From: Magnetospirillum fulvum
GTDB lineage: Bacteria > Pseudomonadota > Alphaproteobacteria > Rhodospirillales > Magnetospirillaceae
Direction of reading: 5' to 3'
NCBI RefSeq assembly: GCF_900108475.1
Contig: NZ_FNWO01000002.1
Span: forward strand, 186,001 to 250,000
DNA length: 64,000 nucleotides
The position numbers and the translations under genes are program-made. The stretch's first letter is position 1. Every line of letters starts with the position of its first letter. A model generated the notes under the pieces. The model did no database searches. It saw only the letters and a list, made by a program, of their open reading frames with translations, and was not told the DNA's origin. This document shows positions 15,899-24,595 of this stretch, piece by piece.

Positions 15899-17166
15899 GG
15901 CTTACCGCTTTCCTGGTGCTTTCGGGCTGTCAACAAGCGGCAGACGTATCATCTTGGGCGCTCGGAACCAAGCCCGCATCCCCGGCGGCGGTGCCGCCGC
16001 CTGTTGCGCCGCCGGTTCAGGCCGCCCCCGCCCCCACCCTGCCCGAACCGCCGCCGCTGCCCGAGATCACGCTCGCCCCGGCCGCATCGGCTCCGCTGTC
16101 GCTGACAGCCCCCAAGGCGGTGAAGACCGAATCGCGGGCGGCGTTGCTGCTGCCCTTGTCGGGGCCGCAGGCCGCGACCGGACAAGCATTGTCGAATGCC
16201 GCCCAACTGGCGCTGTTCGAGATCGCCGATTCCCATTTCAGCCTGATCCCGCTCGACACCAAGGGCACCGCCGAGGGAGCCGCCGCCGCGATGGCGCAGG
16301 CGGTGGCGCAAGGGGCCGATATCATCCTCGGCCCGGTGTTCAGCTTCGAGGTCAAGGCGGCGGCACCGCTGGCGCATGATAATGCGGTGCCGATGCTGGC
16401 CTTCACCACCGATGCCAGCGTCGCAGGCAACGGAATTTATGCGCTCGGTTACCTGCCCGGTCCCCAGGTGGCCCGGGTGATCGCCCATGCCCGCGATCAG
16501 GGCCGCCGCCGCATCGCCGTGCTGGCCCGCTCCGACGATTACGGCCGCGCCGTCGCCGATGCCGCCCAATTGGCGGCGTCGAGTCTGGGGGTCGATCTGA
16601 TCGCGGTCGAATATTACGATCCGGCCCAGACCGACTTTACCGCTTTGGTCAAGCGACTGGCCGCTCGCCGCCCGGCACCGGGGGAGAAAGCGGCCTATGA
16701 CGCGATTCTGATCGCCGATGATGGGGTGCGGCTGCGTAACCTCTCTTCGCTGCTGTCCTACTACCTGACCGCGGGCGAGCCGCCGCGGCTGCTGGGCACC
16801 TTGCTGTGGGACGATCCCCGGCTGGCGTCCGAGCCGTCTTTGTCCGGCGGCTGGTATCCCGCGCCGCCGTCGTCGTCTTACGAGGCGTTCGAGCAGCGTT
16901 ACGCCAAGGCGTTCGGGCCGATGCCCGCCCGTGTCCCCGGTCTGCTGGCCGGGATCGCCTATGACGCCACCGCCTTGGCGGCGCTGATGGCGCGTCAGGG
17001 CGGCGGAGATTACAGCGTCACCGCGCTGCAATCGCCGCTGGGTTTCCTGGGGGCGGGGGGATTGTTTCGCCTTACCCCGGCGGGGCTGGCGGAACGGGGG
17101 CTGGCGATCCGCGAGATCACCCCGCAAGGGGCGCGGGAAATCGCTCCGGCCCCGGCGACGTTCTAG
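15853..17166 (+). CDS. Penicillin-binding protein activator LpoA/YraM-like lipoprotein
   Basis: 437 residues from a TTG start with a strong Shine-Dalgarno. A hydrophobic N-terminus ends in the lipobox VLSGC (Cys at about residue 26), followed by a Pro/Ala-rich linker and then a type I periplasmic-binding-protein fold from about residue 90 (ESRAALLLPLSGPQA, DIILGPVFSFEV). This matches the C-terminal domain of LpoA, the outer-membrane activator of PBP1A in gammaproteobacteria; alphaproteobacterial members lack the long TPR domain, as here. It is divergent from rsmI, and the two annotated coding starts overlap by 46 bases. The stop codon TAG is part of the inverted-repeat element that follows. 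Confidence 0.88.
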   Translation: MRRSAFRWRRVAALSWLTAFLVLSGCQQAADVSSWALGTKPASPAAVPPPVAPPVQAAPAPTLPEPPPLPEITLAPAASAPLSLTAPKAVKTESRAALLLPLSGPQAATGQALSNAAQLALFEIADSHFSLIPLDTKGTAEGAAAAMAQAVAQGADIILGPVFSFEVKAAAPLAHDNAVPMLAFTTDASVAGNGIYALGYLPGPQVARVIAHARDQGRRRIAVLARSDDYGRAVADAAQLAASSLGVDLIAVEYYDPAQTDFTALVKRLAARRPAPGEKAAYDAILIADDGVRLRNLSSLLSYYLTAGEPPRLLGTLLWDDPRLASEPSLSGGWYPAPPSSSYEAFEQRYAKAFGPMPARVPGLLAGIAYDATALAALMARQGGGDYSVTALQSPLGFLGAGGLFRLTPAGLAERGLAIREITPQGAREIAPAPATF

Positions 17167-17470
17167 TCGGTCGTGAAAAAGTCCCTCGCTGTCGCTCGGT
17201 GTACTTTTTCCCGTTGGATTAAAAGGAGAAAAATGGGCTAGGGGCGGCCCGGCGTCCATTTTTCGTGTTATCCGTTTCACCAGCTTTGCGTCGCTTATGC
17301 GCGCAAATCTGGTGAAAACCCGCCTCCGATGCCGTGGGCAAAGCCCATCGGCTTCGGAGGAAACCAAATCCATCCCCGCGCAGAAAGCTTGATTGAGCAC
17401 GGGGATTCTTTTTGAACCGGGGAAAAGTACACTGAGGCCAAAGGCCGAAGGACTTTTCCACGACCGACTA
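17164..17470. repeat. TA-flanked inverted-repeat element (MITE-like)
   Basis: About 300 bases with no gene between convergent lpoA and pit. The ends form a perfect 12-base inverted repeat, TAGTCGGTCGTG at 17164-17175 and its complement at 17459-17470, extending imperfectly to about 48 bases. Internal palindromes include AAAAATGG/CCATTTTT (17230-17264) and a stem at 17325-17363. Both ends carry TA, which could be a target duplication. The element supplies the TAG stop codons of both neighbouring genes. A MITE or a large bidirectional terminator would both fit. Confidence 0.65.
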
Positions 17471-18472
17471 CCACAATTTGGTCGAGACCCACCAGGCCAG
17501 CGCGCCGACCGAGCCCGCCGCCGGAATGGTGATGACCCAGGCGACGACGATGTTGGCGGCGATGTTCCACCGCACCGCCGACAGCTTGCGGGCGGCACCG
17601 ACGCCGACAATCGCGCCGGTGATGGTGTGGGTGGTCGAGACCGGAATCCCGGCCCAGGTGGCGGCGAACAGGGTGATCGCCCCGCCGGTTTCGGCGCAGA
17701 AGCCCTGGACCGGCTTCAGGTCGGTGATCTTCGATCCCATTGTCTTGACGATGCGCCAGCCGCCGAACAGCGTGCCTAGGCCCATTGCGACCTGACAGAC
17801 CACCGCGACCCAGATCGGGACGTGGAATTGCGGCCCCAGCAGGCCCTGGCTGAACAGCAGCACCGCGATGATGCCCATCGTCTTCTGGGCGTCATTGCCG
17901 CCATGGCCCAGCGAGTACATCGCCGCCGAGAAGAATTGCAGGACGCGGAAGCGGCGATCGACGGCAAAGGGGGAGGTGCGGCGGCACAGCCACGACACCG
18001 CCAGAATCAGCAACATCGCCAGACTGAGCCCGATCAGCGGCGATAGAACGATCGCCGACCCGGCCTTGATGAAGCCCGAGGTGACCAGGGCGGAGAAGCC
18101 GCCCTTGGCGATTCCGGCCCCGGCGATGCCGCCGATCAAAGCGTGCGAGCTAGAGGACGGAATCCCCAGCACCCAGGTGACGATGTTCCACAAGATCGCC
18201 CCGGCCAGCGCCCCAAAGATGACATGGGTGTCGATCAGGGTGGGCTCGACGATGCCGGTGCCGATGGTGGTGGCGACGTGGGGGGCAAAGAACAACAGGG
18301 CGGCTGTGTTGAAGAAGGCCGCCCAGGCCACGGCGTATTTGGGTGACAGCACCCGGGTCGAGACCACGGTGGCGATCGAATTGGCCGAATCGTGGAGGCC
18401 ATTAAGAAAATCGAACACCAGGGCAACAAAAACCAACGCCACGATGATCGGTAGAGCGACGGATCCGTCCAT
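17468..18472 (-). CDS. pit: Low-affinity inorganic phosphate transporter (Pit family)
   Basis: Inner-membrane transporter that takes up metal-phosphate using the proton gradient. The 334-residue protein has about ten membrane helices and two PiT repeats: NGLHDSANSIATVVST near the N-terminus and GHGGNDAQKTMGII in the second half. It is seven bases downstream of a DUF47 gene, the usual partner that modulates Pit activity. The TAG stop lies in the terminal repeat of the adjacent element. Alphaproteobacterial Pit proteins of this length are common. The gene symbol is generic, as pitA versus pitB cannot be decided. Confidence 0.95.
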   Translation of the reverse strand: MDGSVALPIIVALVFVALVFDFLNGLHDSANSIATVVSTRVLSPKYAVAWAAFFNTAALLFFAPHVATTIGTGIVEPTLIDTHVIFGALAGAILWNIVTWVLGIPSSSSHALIGGIAGAGIAKGGFSALVTSGFIKAGSAIVLSPLIGLSLAMLLILAVSWLCRRTSPFAVDRRFRVLQFFSAAMYSLGHGGNDAQKTMGIIAVLLFSQGLLGPQFHVPIWVAVVCQVAMGLGTLFGGWRIVKTMGSKITDLKPVQGFCAETGGAITLFAATWAGIPVSTTHTITGAIVGVGAARKLSAVRWNIAANIVVAWVITIPAAGSVGALAWWVSTKLW

Positions 18473-18479
18473 GATGCGT

Positions 18480-19124
18480 TCAGACCAGCTCGATCACGAT
18501 GGTTTCAATGACATTGGCGACGTCCTCGAAGCGGTCGGTGACCTTTTCGAGCCGCTGATAGACTTCCTTGCGGGCGATCAGGCGGACCGGGTCGCGCTCG
18601 GAGGCGAACAGGGCGCGCAGCCCGTCGCGCTGGCGCTGATCGGCGGCGCTTTCTTCCTGGCCGATCGCTTCGCACAGACGGTTGATCTCGTCGGCGTTGC
18701 GGGTGGCCTGCTGCATCATCGGAATCGCCTGGACCAGCAATCCGGCGCATCCGGAAATACCGGCGGCCAGTTCGCGCATGTCGTGGCTGAAATCGCGCAC
18801 CCCGTACAGATCGACGCGCTGGGCCACCTCTTCGATTCCATCGACGGTGTTGTCCATCGTGGTGATCAGCTTGTGAATCTGATCGCGGTCAAAGGGGGTG
18901 ATGAAGCTGCGGTGCAGGGCCTGAAGCGTTTCACGGGTGATCTTGTCGGCTTCGCCCTCAATCGCACAGATGCGGCGGAAGTGAAGGTTCATGTCGGCCC
19001 CTTCGGCCATCATGTCTTCCAGAGCGCGCGAGGCTTCAAGAATTTTCGCGGAATGCGCTTCAAACAGTTCAACAAATCGCTCTTCGCGCGGCATCAACGA
19101 CCGAAACAGGCGAAAGAACATCAA
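18480..19124 (-). CDS. DUF47/PhoU-like Pit accessory protein
   Basis: 214 residues of the DUF47 (YkaA/TIGR00153-like) family, an all-helical PhoU relative encoded with Pit transporters. The N-terminal FFRLFRSLMPREERFVELFE and the central INRLCEAIGQEE region fit the family. Two adjacent ATGs are present (MMFF); the first at 19124 is used here. It is the first gene of the operon with pit. A sequence resembling a Pho box lies about 60 bases upstream. Confidence 0.92.
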   Translation of the reverse strand: MMFFRLFRSLMPREERFVELFEAHSAKILEASRALEDMMAEGADMNLHFRRICAIEGEADKITRETLQALHRSFITPFDRDQIHKLITTMDNTVDGIEEVAQRVDLYGVRDFSHDMRELAAGISGCAGLLVQAIPMMQQATRNADEINRLCEAIGQEESAADQRQRDGLRALFASERDPVRLIARKEVYQRLEKVTDRFEDVANVIETIVIELV

Positions 19125-19181
19125 CCAGGCCCCCGACAGTTCCAGAAAAGCCCGCGAACGAGCGCCGTCTGCATATCATAC

Positions 19182-19199
19182 ATGACCGTTCCGTTACAG
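19182..19199 (-). promoter_or_regulatory. Candidate Pho box upstream of the DUF47-pit operon
   Basis: On the minus strand CTGTAAC and CGGTCAT are spaced so that their starts are 11 bases apart, resembling the paired CTGTCAT repeats bound by PhoB (5 and 6 of 7 positions). An AT-rich TATGAT follows almost directly, closer than the usual Pho-box to -10 distance, so the call is tentative. Confidence 0.35.
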
Positions 19200-19294
19200 G
19201 CGGTTCGACTGGTGGCGACCGATTAGGCGCTTGTGCCCGTCGCGACGGACTTCTACCCTGACCGGATCGAAATTCTGTCGCGGGAGTGGGGGCT

Positions 19295-19735
19295 ATGCGC
19301 CGTCTCACCGTTGCCGCACTCCTTGCGGTTCTGCTGCTACCGCCCGCCCTGCCCGCCGCCGCAGCCGGGGCCGAGGAGGGAGAGGTCGTCGTCAGCACCT
19401 GGTCCTTCGTCTCTCCCGGCATGTCGGAAAAGCGCGGCTGTCGTCTCCGGGTGGTGATCGAGAACAAGACCCCGGTGTCGATCGGATTTTCCGGCAAGTT
19501 CCGCACCTTTTTGAAAGGGGTCGAGAAGGACGCCTGGTTCGTCACCACCACGCGAATCCCGCCCAAGGGCCAGACCGAGCGGCTGTATGCCTGTGTAATT
19601 CCGGGCGATACGCTCGAACTCGACCGCACCAGCGATTACGGATATCCCCGCATCTGTGAGGTCGAAGGCGAAAATACAAGCCCCTGCCCATTCAAGCTGC
19701 GGCAGGTGTCCAACCTTGTCATTACCGGCCAATAG
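19295..19735 (+). CDS. Hypothetical exported protein
   Basis: 146 residues, no family recognised. ATG 19295 is preceded by GGGAGTGGGG. A clear Sec signal peptide (MRRLTVAALLAVLLLPPALPAAAAG, cleavage near AAA) leads into a mature domain of about 120 residues with four cysteines and a predicted beta-rich pattern (RLRVVIENKT, YACVIPGDTLELDR). It is divergent from the DUF47-pit operon, and the ParA gene follows 30 bases later on the same strand, so the two may be co-transcribed. Periplasmic location is the only firm inference. Confidence 0.75.
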   Translation: MRRLTVAALLAVLLLPPALPAAAAGAEEGEVVVSTWSFVSPGMSEKRGCRLRVVIENKTPVSIGFSGKFRTFLKGVEKDAWFVTTTRIPPKGQTERLYACVIPGDTLELDRTSDYGYPRICEVEGENTSPCPFKLRQVSNLVITGQ

Positions 19736-19765
19736 GCCGTGGCTCGAGGGGAGAACGCGAGACAA

Positions 19766-20392
19766 ATGCGGACGGTTCTGGTTGGCAATATCAAGGGCGG
19801 ATGCGGCAAGACCACTCTGGCGACCCACCTCGCCACCGCTTTCGCCGCCGAAGGCAGCTTTGTCGCGATCGGCGATTGCGACCGTCAGGGGTCCAGCCTT
19901 AATTGGCTGCGGCGACGCGCCCCGGACGCCCCGGCAATTCTCGGGCTCGATTGGGCCAAGGAGGTCGGCGATCCGCCTAAGGGTCTGGAACGGCTGGTGA
20001 TCGACGCCCCGGCGGCAATGCATCACAAAGATGTCGAGGCGTTGATCGAGATCAGCGAGATCGTCGTGGTTCCGGTGCTGCCCGGGGCGTTCGACGAGGA
20101 TGCGACCGCCCGCTTCCTCGAACGGCTGTCGAAGGTCAAGGCGGTGCGCAAGAACAAGCGGGTGGTGGCGGTGGTCGGCAACCGTCTGCGCCCCGGCACC
20201 CGGGCCAGCGACCGTCTCGACGGTTTTTTCGGCGGTCTCGGCTTTCCGGTGGTGGCGCGGCTGCGCGATACCCAGCTCTATCCGACGGTGGCGGCGCGGG
20301 GATCAAGTGTGCTGGAAAGCACCGAAAGCCGGGCTAAATCCTATGCCGCCGAGTGGGCTCCCCTGCTCGATCTGATCATCGGATCGAAATAG
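19766..20392 (+). CDS. Orphan ParA-family ATPase
   Basis: 208 residues from ATG 19766; a GTG at 19739 is less likely. Deviant Walker A KGGCGKTTLATHLA at the N-terminus, a Walker A' Asp in GDCDRQGSSLNWL and VIDAPA for Walker B show a MinD/ParA-type dimeric ATPase. No parB, centromere-like repeats or replication gene adjoin it, so it is not the chromosome or plasmid partition ParA. Small orphan ParAs position chemoreceptor arrays, carboxysomes, PHA granules or cell poles in other bacteria. Which cargo applies here is unknown. It is followed by a strong bidirectional terminator. Confidence 0.88.
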   Translation: MRTVLVGNIKGGCGKTTLATHLATAFAAEGSFVAIGDCDRQGSSLNWLRRRAPDAPAILGLDWAKEVGDPPKGLERLVIDAPAAMHHKDVEALIEISEIVVVPVLPGAFDEDATARFLERLSKVKAVRKNKRVVAVVGNRLRPGTRASDRLDGFFGGLGFPVVARLRDTQLYPTVAARGSSVLESTESRAKSYAAEWAPLLDLIIGSK

Positions 20393-20407
20393 GCGAGCCC
20401 CCAAAAG

Positions 20408-20442
20408 AAAACCGGAGCGGGCCAGCGGCCCGGTCCGGTTTC
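20408..20442. terminator. Bidirectional rho-independent-type terminator
   Basis: AAACCGGAGCGGGCC and GGCCCGGTCCGGTTT form a 15-base-pair stem with one mismatch and a three-base loop, flanked by A-runs on one side and T-runs on the other. It sits between the convergent ParA and DUF2934 genes. Confidence 0.8.
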
Positions 20443-20450
20443 GCCGCACT

Positions 20451-20699
20451 CTATTTCGCCTTGGCGCGCCCGCGCGGAGCCGCCTTGGGCTTGTCCTCGG
20501 ACGGGGCGGCCTTGGGGGCGGCCTTCGGCTTCGCGGCGCGGGGTTTCACCGGCGCGGCGACCTGGGCGGCTGCCACCAGACCCGAGACATGCAGTTCGGC
20601 CGCCAGCCAGAAATCCATCGCGCGCCCTTCGGGCTGTCCCGCCTCAACCCACAGGTGGTAGGCAAGGTCTCTTACCTTGTCTTCGGAATTCTGGGTCAT
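20451..20699 (-). CDS. DUF2934 small protein with basic Ala/Pro/Lys tail
   Basis: 82 residues. The N-terminal 35 match the DUF2934 pattern (VRDLAYHLWVEAGQPEGRAMDFWLAAE), a short helical motif of unknown function common in alphaproteobacteria. The remainder is an Ala/Pro/Lys repeat region (KPKAAPKAAP ... GRAKAK) resembling histone-H1-like or nucleic-acid-binding tails. It is monocistronic between a terminator and plsY. DNA association is inferred from charge alone. Confidence 0.85.
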   Translation of the reverse strand: MTQNSEDKVRDLAYHLWVEAGQPEGRAMDFWLAAELHVSGLVAAAQVAAPVKPRAAKPKAAPKAAPSEDKPKAAPRGRAKAK

Positions 20700-20778
20700 G
20701 GCCTCTCCTGGCGATCAGTGTGTGAAAAACGGCGCAACTCTAACGCACCCGGTTGTCTGGGTACAATGACGGTCGGGT

Positions 20779-21402
20779 TTAACCCGCCTTTCGGCCAGCG
20801 CCGATGCGGGGTTCCTCGCCCTTGACCAGCCGGGCGATATTGGCCTGATGGCGGTGAAAGCCCATCGCCGCCAGTCCCAACGCCATCAACGCGGCGGCGG
20901 GACCGGAGAAATACCAAGCATAGAGCGGGGCCAGCGCCAGCGCCGCCAGCGCCGCCGCCGACGAGATGCGGAACGCCGCCGCCACCGCCAGCCAGGTCAG
21001 GCCGCAGGCGATGCCCACCGGCCACGAGGCGGCGGCCAGGGTGCCCAGCGTCGTCGCGACGCCCTTGCCGCCCTTAAAGCCCAGCCACACCGGATAATTA
21101 TGGCCCAGCACGGCAGCGAACCCGGCCAGCAGCATCGGATAGGATTCGCCACCGGTCAGCAGCGCGGCTAGCCCGACCGCGATCGCTCCCTTGCCGCCAT
21201 CGAGCAACAGGGTGGCGAGCGCCAGTCCCTTATGGCCGGTGCGCAGCACGTTGGTGGCGCCGATATTGCCCGACCCGATGGTGCGGATGTCGCCCAGTCC
21301 GGCGGCGCGGGTCAGCACCAGCCCGAACGGAACGCTGCCCAGCAAATAGCCGCCGATCGCGGCGAGCGCGAGGATCAGGCCGAGGAAAAGATCAGCACTC
21401 AT
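20779..21402 (-). CDS. plsY: Glycerol-3-phosphate acyltransferase PlsY
   Basis: Integral membrane enzyme that transfers acyl groups from acyl-phosphate to glycerol-3-phosphate, the first step of phospholipid synthesis. The 207-residue protein has about five membrane helices and the three family motifs: GSVPFGLVL, SGNIGATNVLRTGHKGLA with the downstream DGGKG, and GFKGGKGVATTLG. The start overlaps the end of pyrC by 11 bases. This pyrB-pyrC-plsY order recurs in alphaproteobacteria. Confidence 0.96.
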   Translation of the reverse strand: MSADLFLGLILALAAIGGYLLGSVPFGLVLTRAAGLGDIRTIGSGNIGATNVLRTGHKGLALATLLLDGGKGAIAVGLAALLTGGESYPMLLAGFAAVLGHNYPVWLGFKGGKGVATTLGTLAAASWPVGIACGLTWLAVAAAFRISSAAALAALALAPLYAWYFSGPAAALMALGLAAMGFHRHQANIARLVKGEEPRIGAGRKAG

Positions 21403-22702
21403 GATGGAACACCGTGCGGCCGTCGATAACGGTACGGGTCACCATGCCGCGGACCAGACGCCCGTCGAACGGTGAGTTCTTTGATTTCGAGCGGGTGGCC
21501 TTGGCATCGATCACCCAGGCGCGGTCGGGATCGAACAGCACCAAATCGGCCGAAGCCCCGGTCTTCAGCCGCCCGGCGGCCAGCCCCAGGATCGCGGCGG
21601 GGGCGCAGGTGACCAGCCGCAGAGCCTCAACCAGAGGGAGCGCCCCGTCATGGACCAGATCGAGCGTCACCGGCAGCAGGGTTTCCAGCCCGGTGCCGCC
21701 GAATTCGGCCATCGTGAACGGCACCCGCTTTGAATCCTGGTCCTGGGGGGCGTGATCCGAGGCGATGGCATCGATGGTGCCGTCCTTCAGCCCTTCGATC
21801 ACCGCCAGCCGGTCGGGTTCACCGCGCAACGGCGGCGACAGCTTGGCGAAAGTGCGGTAATCGCCGACCGCCTGCTCGTTCAAGGCGAAATAGGGCGGCG
21901 CGGTGTCGCAGGTGACCGGCAATCCGCTCGCCTTGGCGCGGCGGATCAACTCGATTCCCTCGGCGGTCGAGAGATGGGCGGCGTGATAGCGCCCCCCGGT
22001 CAGGGCGACCAGCCGCAGATCGCGCGCGATCATGATCGCTTCGGCGGCGGCGGGCATTCCGGCTAAGCCCAGGCGGGTGGCGAACTCGCCCTCGTTCATC
22101 ACCGCGTCCTCGACCAGCGAGGGTTCCTCGGGATGCTGGACGATCAGCAGGCCGAAGGTGGCGGCATAGGACAGAGCGCGGCGCATCACCTTGGCGTCGC
22201 CGATGGCGCGGGTTCCGTCGGTAAAGGCCAGCGCGCCAGCCTCGGACAGCATCCCCATCTCGGCCAGTTCCTTTCCGGCCAATTGCTTGGTCGCGGCGGC
22301 ATAGGGATAGACCTTGGCCAGCCCGATCTGGCGGGCGCGCCGGGCGACGAACTCGACCGTGGCGACGTCGTCGATCACCGGGTGAGTGTTGGGCAGGCAG
22401 ACCATCGAGGTGACGCCGCCCGCCACCGCCGATTCACCGGCGGAGCGCAGGGTTTCCTTGTGCTCCTCGCCCGGTTCGCGGATCTGGACCCGCATATCGA
22501 CGAGGCCGGGGGCGAGGCACAGGCCGTTGCAATCGACCACCTCGATTCCGCTCGGCACCCCGGACTGGAACAGGCCGGGTCCGACATCGGCGATGGTCTC
22601 GCCATTGATCAGCAGGGCACCCCTGGCATCCATCCCGGTGGCGGGATCGAGCAGGCGGGCATTGACATAGGCCACCAGACCGGTGGAGGCGCGGTTAGGC
22701 AT
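21392..22702 (-). CDS. pyrC: Dihydroorotase-family protein lacking the zinc HxH motif
   Basis: 436 residues of the class I dihydroorotase family, which cyclises carbamoyl-aspartate in pyrimidine synthesis. ATG 22702 overlaps the pyrB stop (ATGA). Several family motifs remain: FTDGTRAI, IVQHPEE, AAHLST and SDHAPQ. However, the strand-1 metal motif, normally DxHxHxREPG, reads DMRVQIREPG, with Arg71 and Gln73 replacing both zinc-binding histidines. This resembles the inactive PyrC' proteins that form a structural complex with PyrB in pseudomonads. It may therefore be a PyrB partner rather than a catalyst, with an active dihydroorotase encoded elsewhere. The family is certain; activity is doubtful. 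Confidence 0.88.
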   Translation of the reverse strand: MPNRASTGLVAYVNARLLDPATGMDARGALLINGETIADVGPGLFQSGVPSGIEVVDCNGLCLAPGLVDMRVQIREPGEEHKETLRSAGESAVAGGVTSMVCLPNTHPVIDDVATVEFVARRARQIGLAKVYPYAAATKQLAGKELAEMGMLSEAGALAFTDGTRAIGDAKVMRRALSYAATFGLLIVQHPEEPSLVEDAVMNEGEFATRLGLAGMPAAAEAIMIARDLRLVALTGGRYHAAHLSTAEGIELIRRAKASGLPVTCDTAPPYFALNEQAVGDYRTFAKLSPPLRGEPDRLAVIEGLKDGTIDAIASDHAPQDQDSKRVPFTMAEFGGTGLETLLPVTLDLVHDGALPLVEALRLVTCAPAAILGLAAGRLKTGASADLVLFDPDRAWVIDAKATRSKSKNSPFDGRLVRGMVTRTVIDGRTVFHHEC

Positions 22703-23655
22703 CAGGCGGCTCCGTCCCGATTGGGAAGATGACGGGTAAGGACGTCGAGGCAGGCCATCCGTACAGCGACGCCCATTTCGACCTGTTCGCGGATCAGCGA
22801 GCGTTCGACGTCGTCGGCGACGTCGGAATCGATCTCGACGCCGCGATTCATCGGGCCGGGATGCATGATCACCGCGTCGGGCTTGGCCAGGGCCAGCTTG
22901 GCCTGATCGAGCCCGAAGAAATGGAAGTATTCGCGGATCGAGGGGATGAAATTGCCGCGCATCCGTTCGTTCTGGATCCGCAACATCATGATGACATCGA
23001 CACCTTCGAGGCCCCGGCGCATGTCGTGGAAGACCTCGACCCCCATCCGTTCGACCCCGGACGGCAACAGAGTGCGCGGCCCGATCAGCCGCACCTGCGC
23101 TCCCATCACGTTCAGCAGATGGATATTCGAGCGCGCCACCCGGCTGTGCAGCACGTCGCCGCAGATCGCGACGGTCAGACCCGACAGCCGCCCCTTGCGC
23201 CGCCGGATCGTCAGCGCGTCGAGCAAAGCCTGGGTCGGGTGCTCGTGGCTGCCGTCGCCACCATTGATGACGGCGCAATTGACCTTTTCCGACAACAGCT
23301 TGACCGCACCGGAATCGGGGTGGCGCACCACCAGCACATCGAGATGCATCGCGTTCAGCGTCATCGCGGTGTCGATCAGGGTTTCACCCTTCTGCACCGA
23401 CGATCCCGCCGCCTGCATGTTGATGACATCGGCCCCCAACCGCTTTCCCGCCAGTTCGAAGCTGGTCCGGGTCCGGGTCGAGTTCTCGAAGAACAGGTTG
23501 ATGACGGTGCGACCGCGCAGCAGGTTCTTGCGCTTGTCGACAGAGCGATTCTGCTCGACATAGCCATCGGCGATGTCAAGCAGGGTGGTGATCTCCTCCG
23601 GCCCCAGGCCTTGGATTCCGAGGAGATGACGATGCTGGAAGCGGGTGTCGGTCAT
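22702..23655 (-). CDS. pyrB: Aspartate carbamoyltransferase catalytic subunit
   Basis: Condenses carbamoyl phosphate with aspartate, the committed step of pyrimidine synthesis. The 317-residue protein has the carbamoyl-phosphate signature [15 protein letters not shown] near residue 56 and the HPTQALLD motif. No regulatory subunit pyrI is adjacent. It is overlapped by the dihydroorotase-like gene, so the two are translated together and probably assemble. Start ATG at 23655 is the only reasonable choice. Confidence 0.97.
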   Translation of the reverse strand: MTDTRFQHRHLLGIQGLGPEEITTLLDIADGYVEQNRSVDKRKNLLRGRTVINLFFENSTRTRTSFELAGKRLGADVINMQAAGSSVQKGETLIDTAMTLNAMHLDVLVVRHPDSGAVKLLSEKVNCAVINGGDGSHEHPTQALLDALTIRRRKGRLSGLTVAICGDVLHSRVARSNIHLLNVMGAQVRLIGPRTLLPSGVERMGVEVFHDMRRGLEGVDVIMMLRIQNERMRGNFIPSIREYFHFFGLDQAKLALAKPDAVIMHPGPMNRGVEIDSDVADDVERSLIREQVEMGVAVRMACLDVLTRHLPNRDGAA

Positions 23656-23728
23656 GGCGCGGAACTATAAGCCCGGCCGCTGACGCCCGCAAGGTGGGGC
23701 GAAGGCCCCTCGCGCGCTGTTTCCGGCT

Positions 23729-24595
23729 CTAGTCCGGCCAGCGGCGGTGCAGCCACAACCACTGATCCGGCGTCGCCCGCACCCATTCCTCCATCAACAG
23801 ATTGATCCGCTCCAGCAACAGACGATTGTCGTCGTGAGGGTCGCCGGTATGGGGGAAATCCAGCGGCGGCAGGACGGTGAGGCGGAAATGCGCGCCCTTC
23901 AACCGCTCGACCCGCGCCGGAACCAGCGGGCAGGAAAACCGGGTGGCGAACTGGGCTATCGCCGGTGCGGTCATCGCATCGCGGCCAAAGAATGGGATCG
24001 GCACGCCGTCATTCATCTTCTGATCGACCAGCATGCCGAGATGGCCACCGGCTTTGAGAACCTTGAGCGCCTCGCGGGCGCCTTCCGATCCCTTTTGAAT
24101 CTGGGCCCCCGCCGCGCCCTTGCGGCCCTTGCGGTACAGCTTTTCGATCCACGGATTGTTGGCGGCGCGGTAGACCAGATGCAGCGGCACGCCGCGCTGC
24201 ATCGCCACCGCTCCACCCAGTTCCCAATTGCCCAGATGGCCGGAAATGAAGATGCCGGGCTGGCCGTCGTCGCGCATCCGGTCGATTTCCTCTCCCCCGA
24301 TCGTTTCGATCCGTTCGGCGGCGATCCGCTCCAGATGGGGAAATTCACCGGCGACGCGGCCAAGATTGTCCCACATTCCGCGCAATATTGCCGCGCGCTC
24401 GGCCTCACTTTTTTCCGGGAAGACGCGGGCGAGGTTGCGCCGGGCGATCCGGGTGACGCCCAGACGCGGCCCTACCATCCGTGCCAGCCAGCCCCCCAGC
24501 GCCGAGGCGGCATCGAGCGGCATGGCGCGGAACAGCAGCCAGATGCCCCAGGCCAGCCCGGCTTCCAGGCGTTGCCGTACTTCCTTGCCCGTCAT
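23729..24595 (-). CDS. lpxL: Lipid A late acyltransferase (LpxL/HtrB family)
   Basis: Adds a secondary acyl chain to Kdo2-lipid IVA at the inner membrane. Starting at ATG 24595, which overlaps the lpxK stop, gives 288 residues. An N-terminal membrane helix precedes the catalytic HxxxxE-type motif GHLGNWE around residue 110, followed by YRAANNPW and the LVDQKMNDGVPIPFFG region. It is the last gene in the lipid A/Kdo operon. Whether it adds laurate, myristate or another acyl chain cannot be told. Confidence 0.92.
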   Translation of the reverse strand: MTGKEVRQRLEAGLAWGIWLLFRAMPLDAASALGGWLARMVGPRLGVTRIARRNLARVFPEKSEAERAAILRGMWDNLGRVAGEFPHLERIAAERIETIGGEEIDRMRDDGQPGIFISGHLGNWELGGAVAMQRGVPLHLVYRAANNPWIEKLYRKGRKGAAGAQIQKGSEGAREALKVLKAGGHLGMLVDQKMNDGVPIPFFGRDAMTAPAIAQFATRFSCPLVPARVERLKGAHFRLTVLPPLDFPHTGDPHDDNRLLLERINLLMEEWVRATPDQWLWLHRRWPD

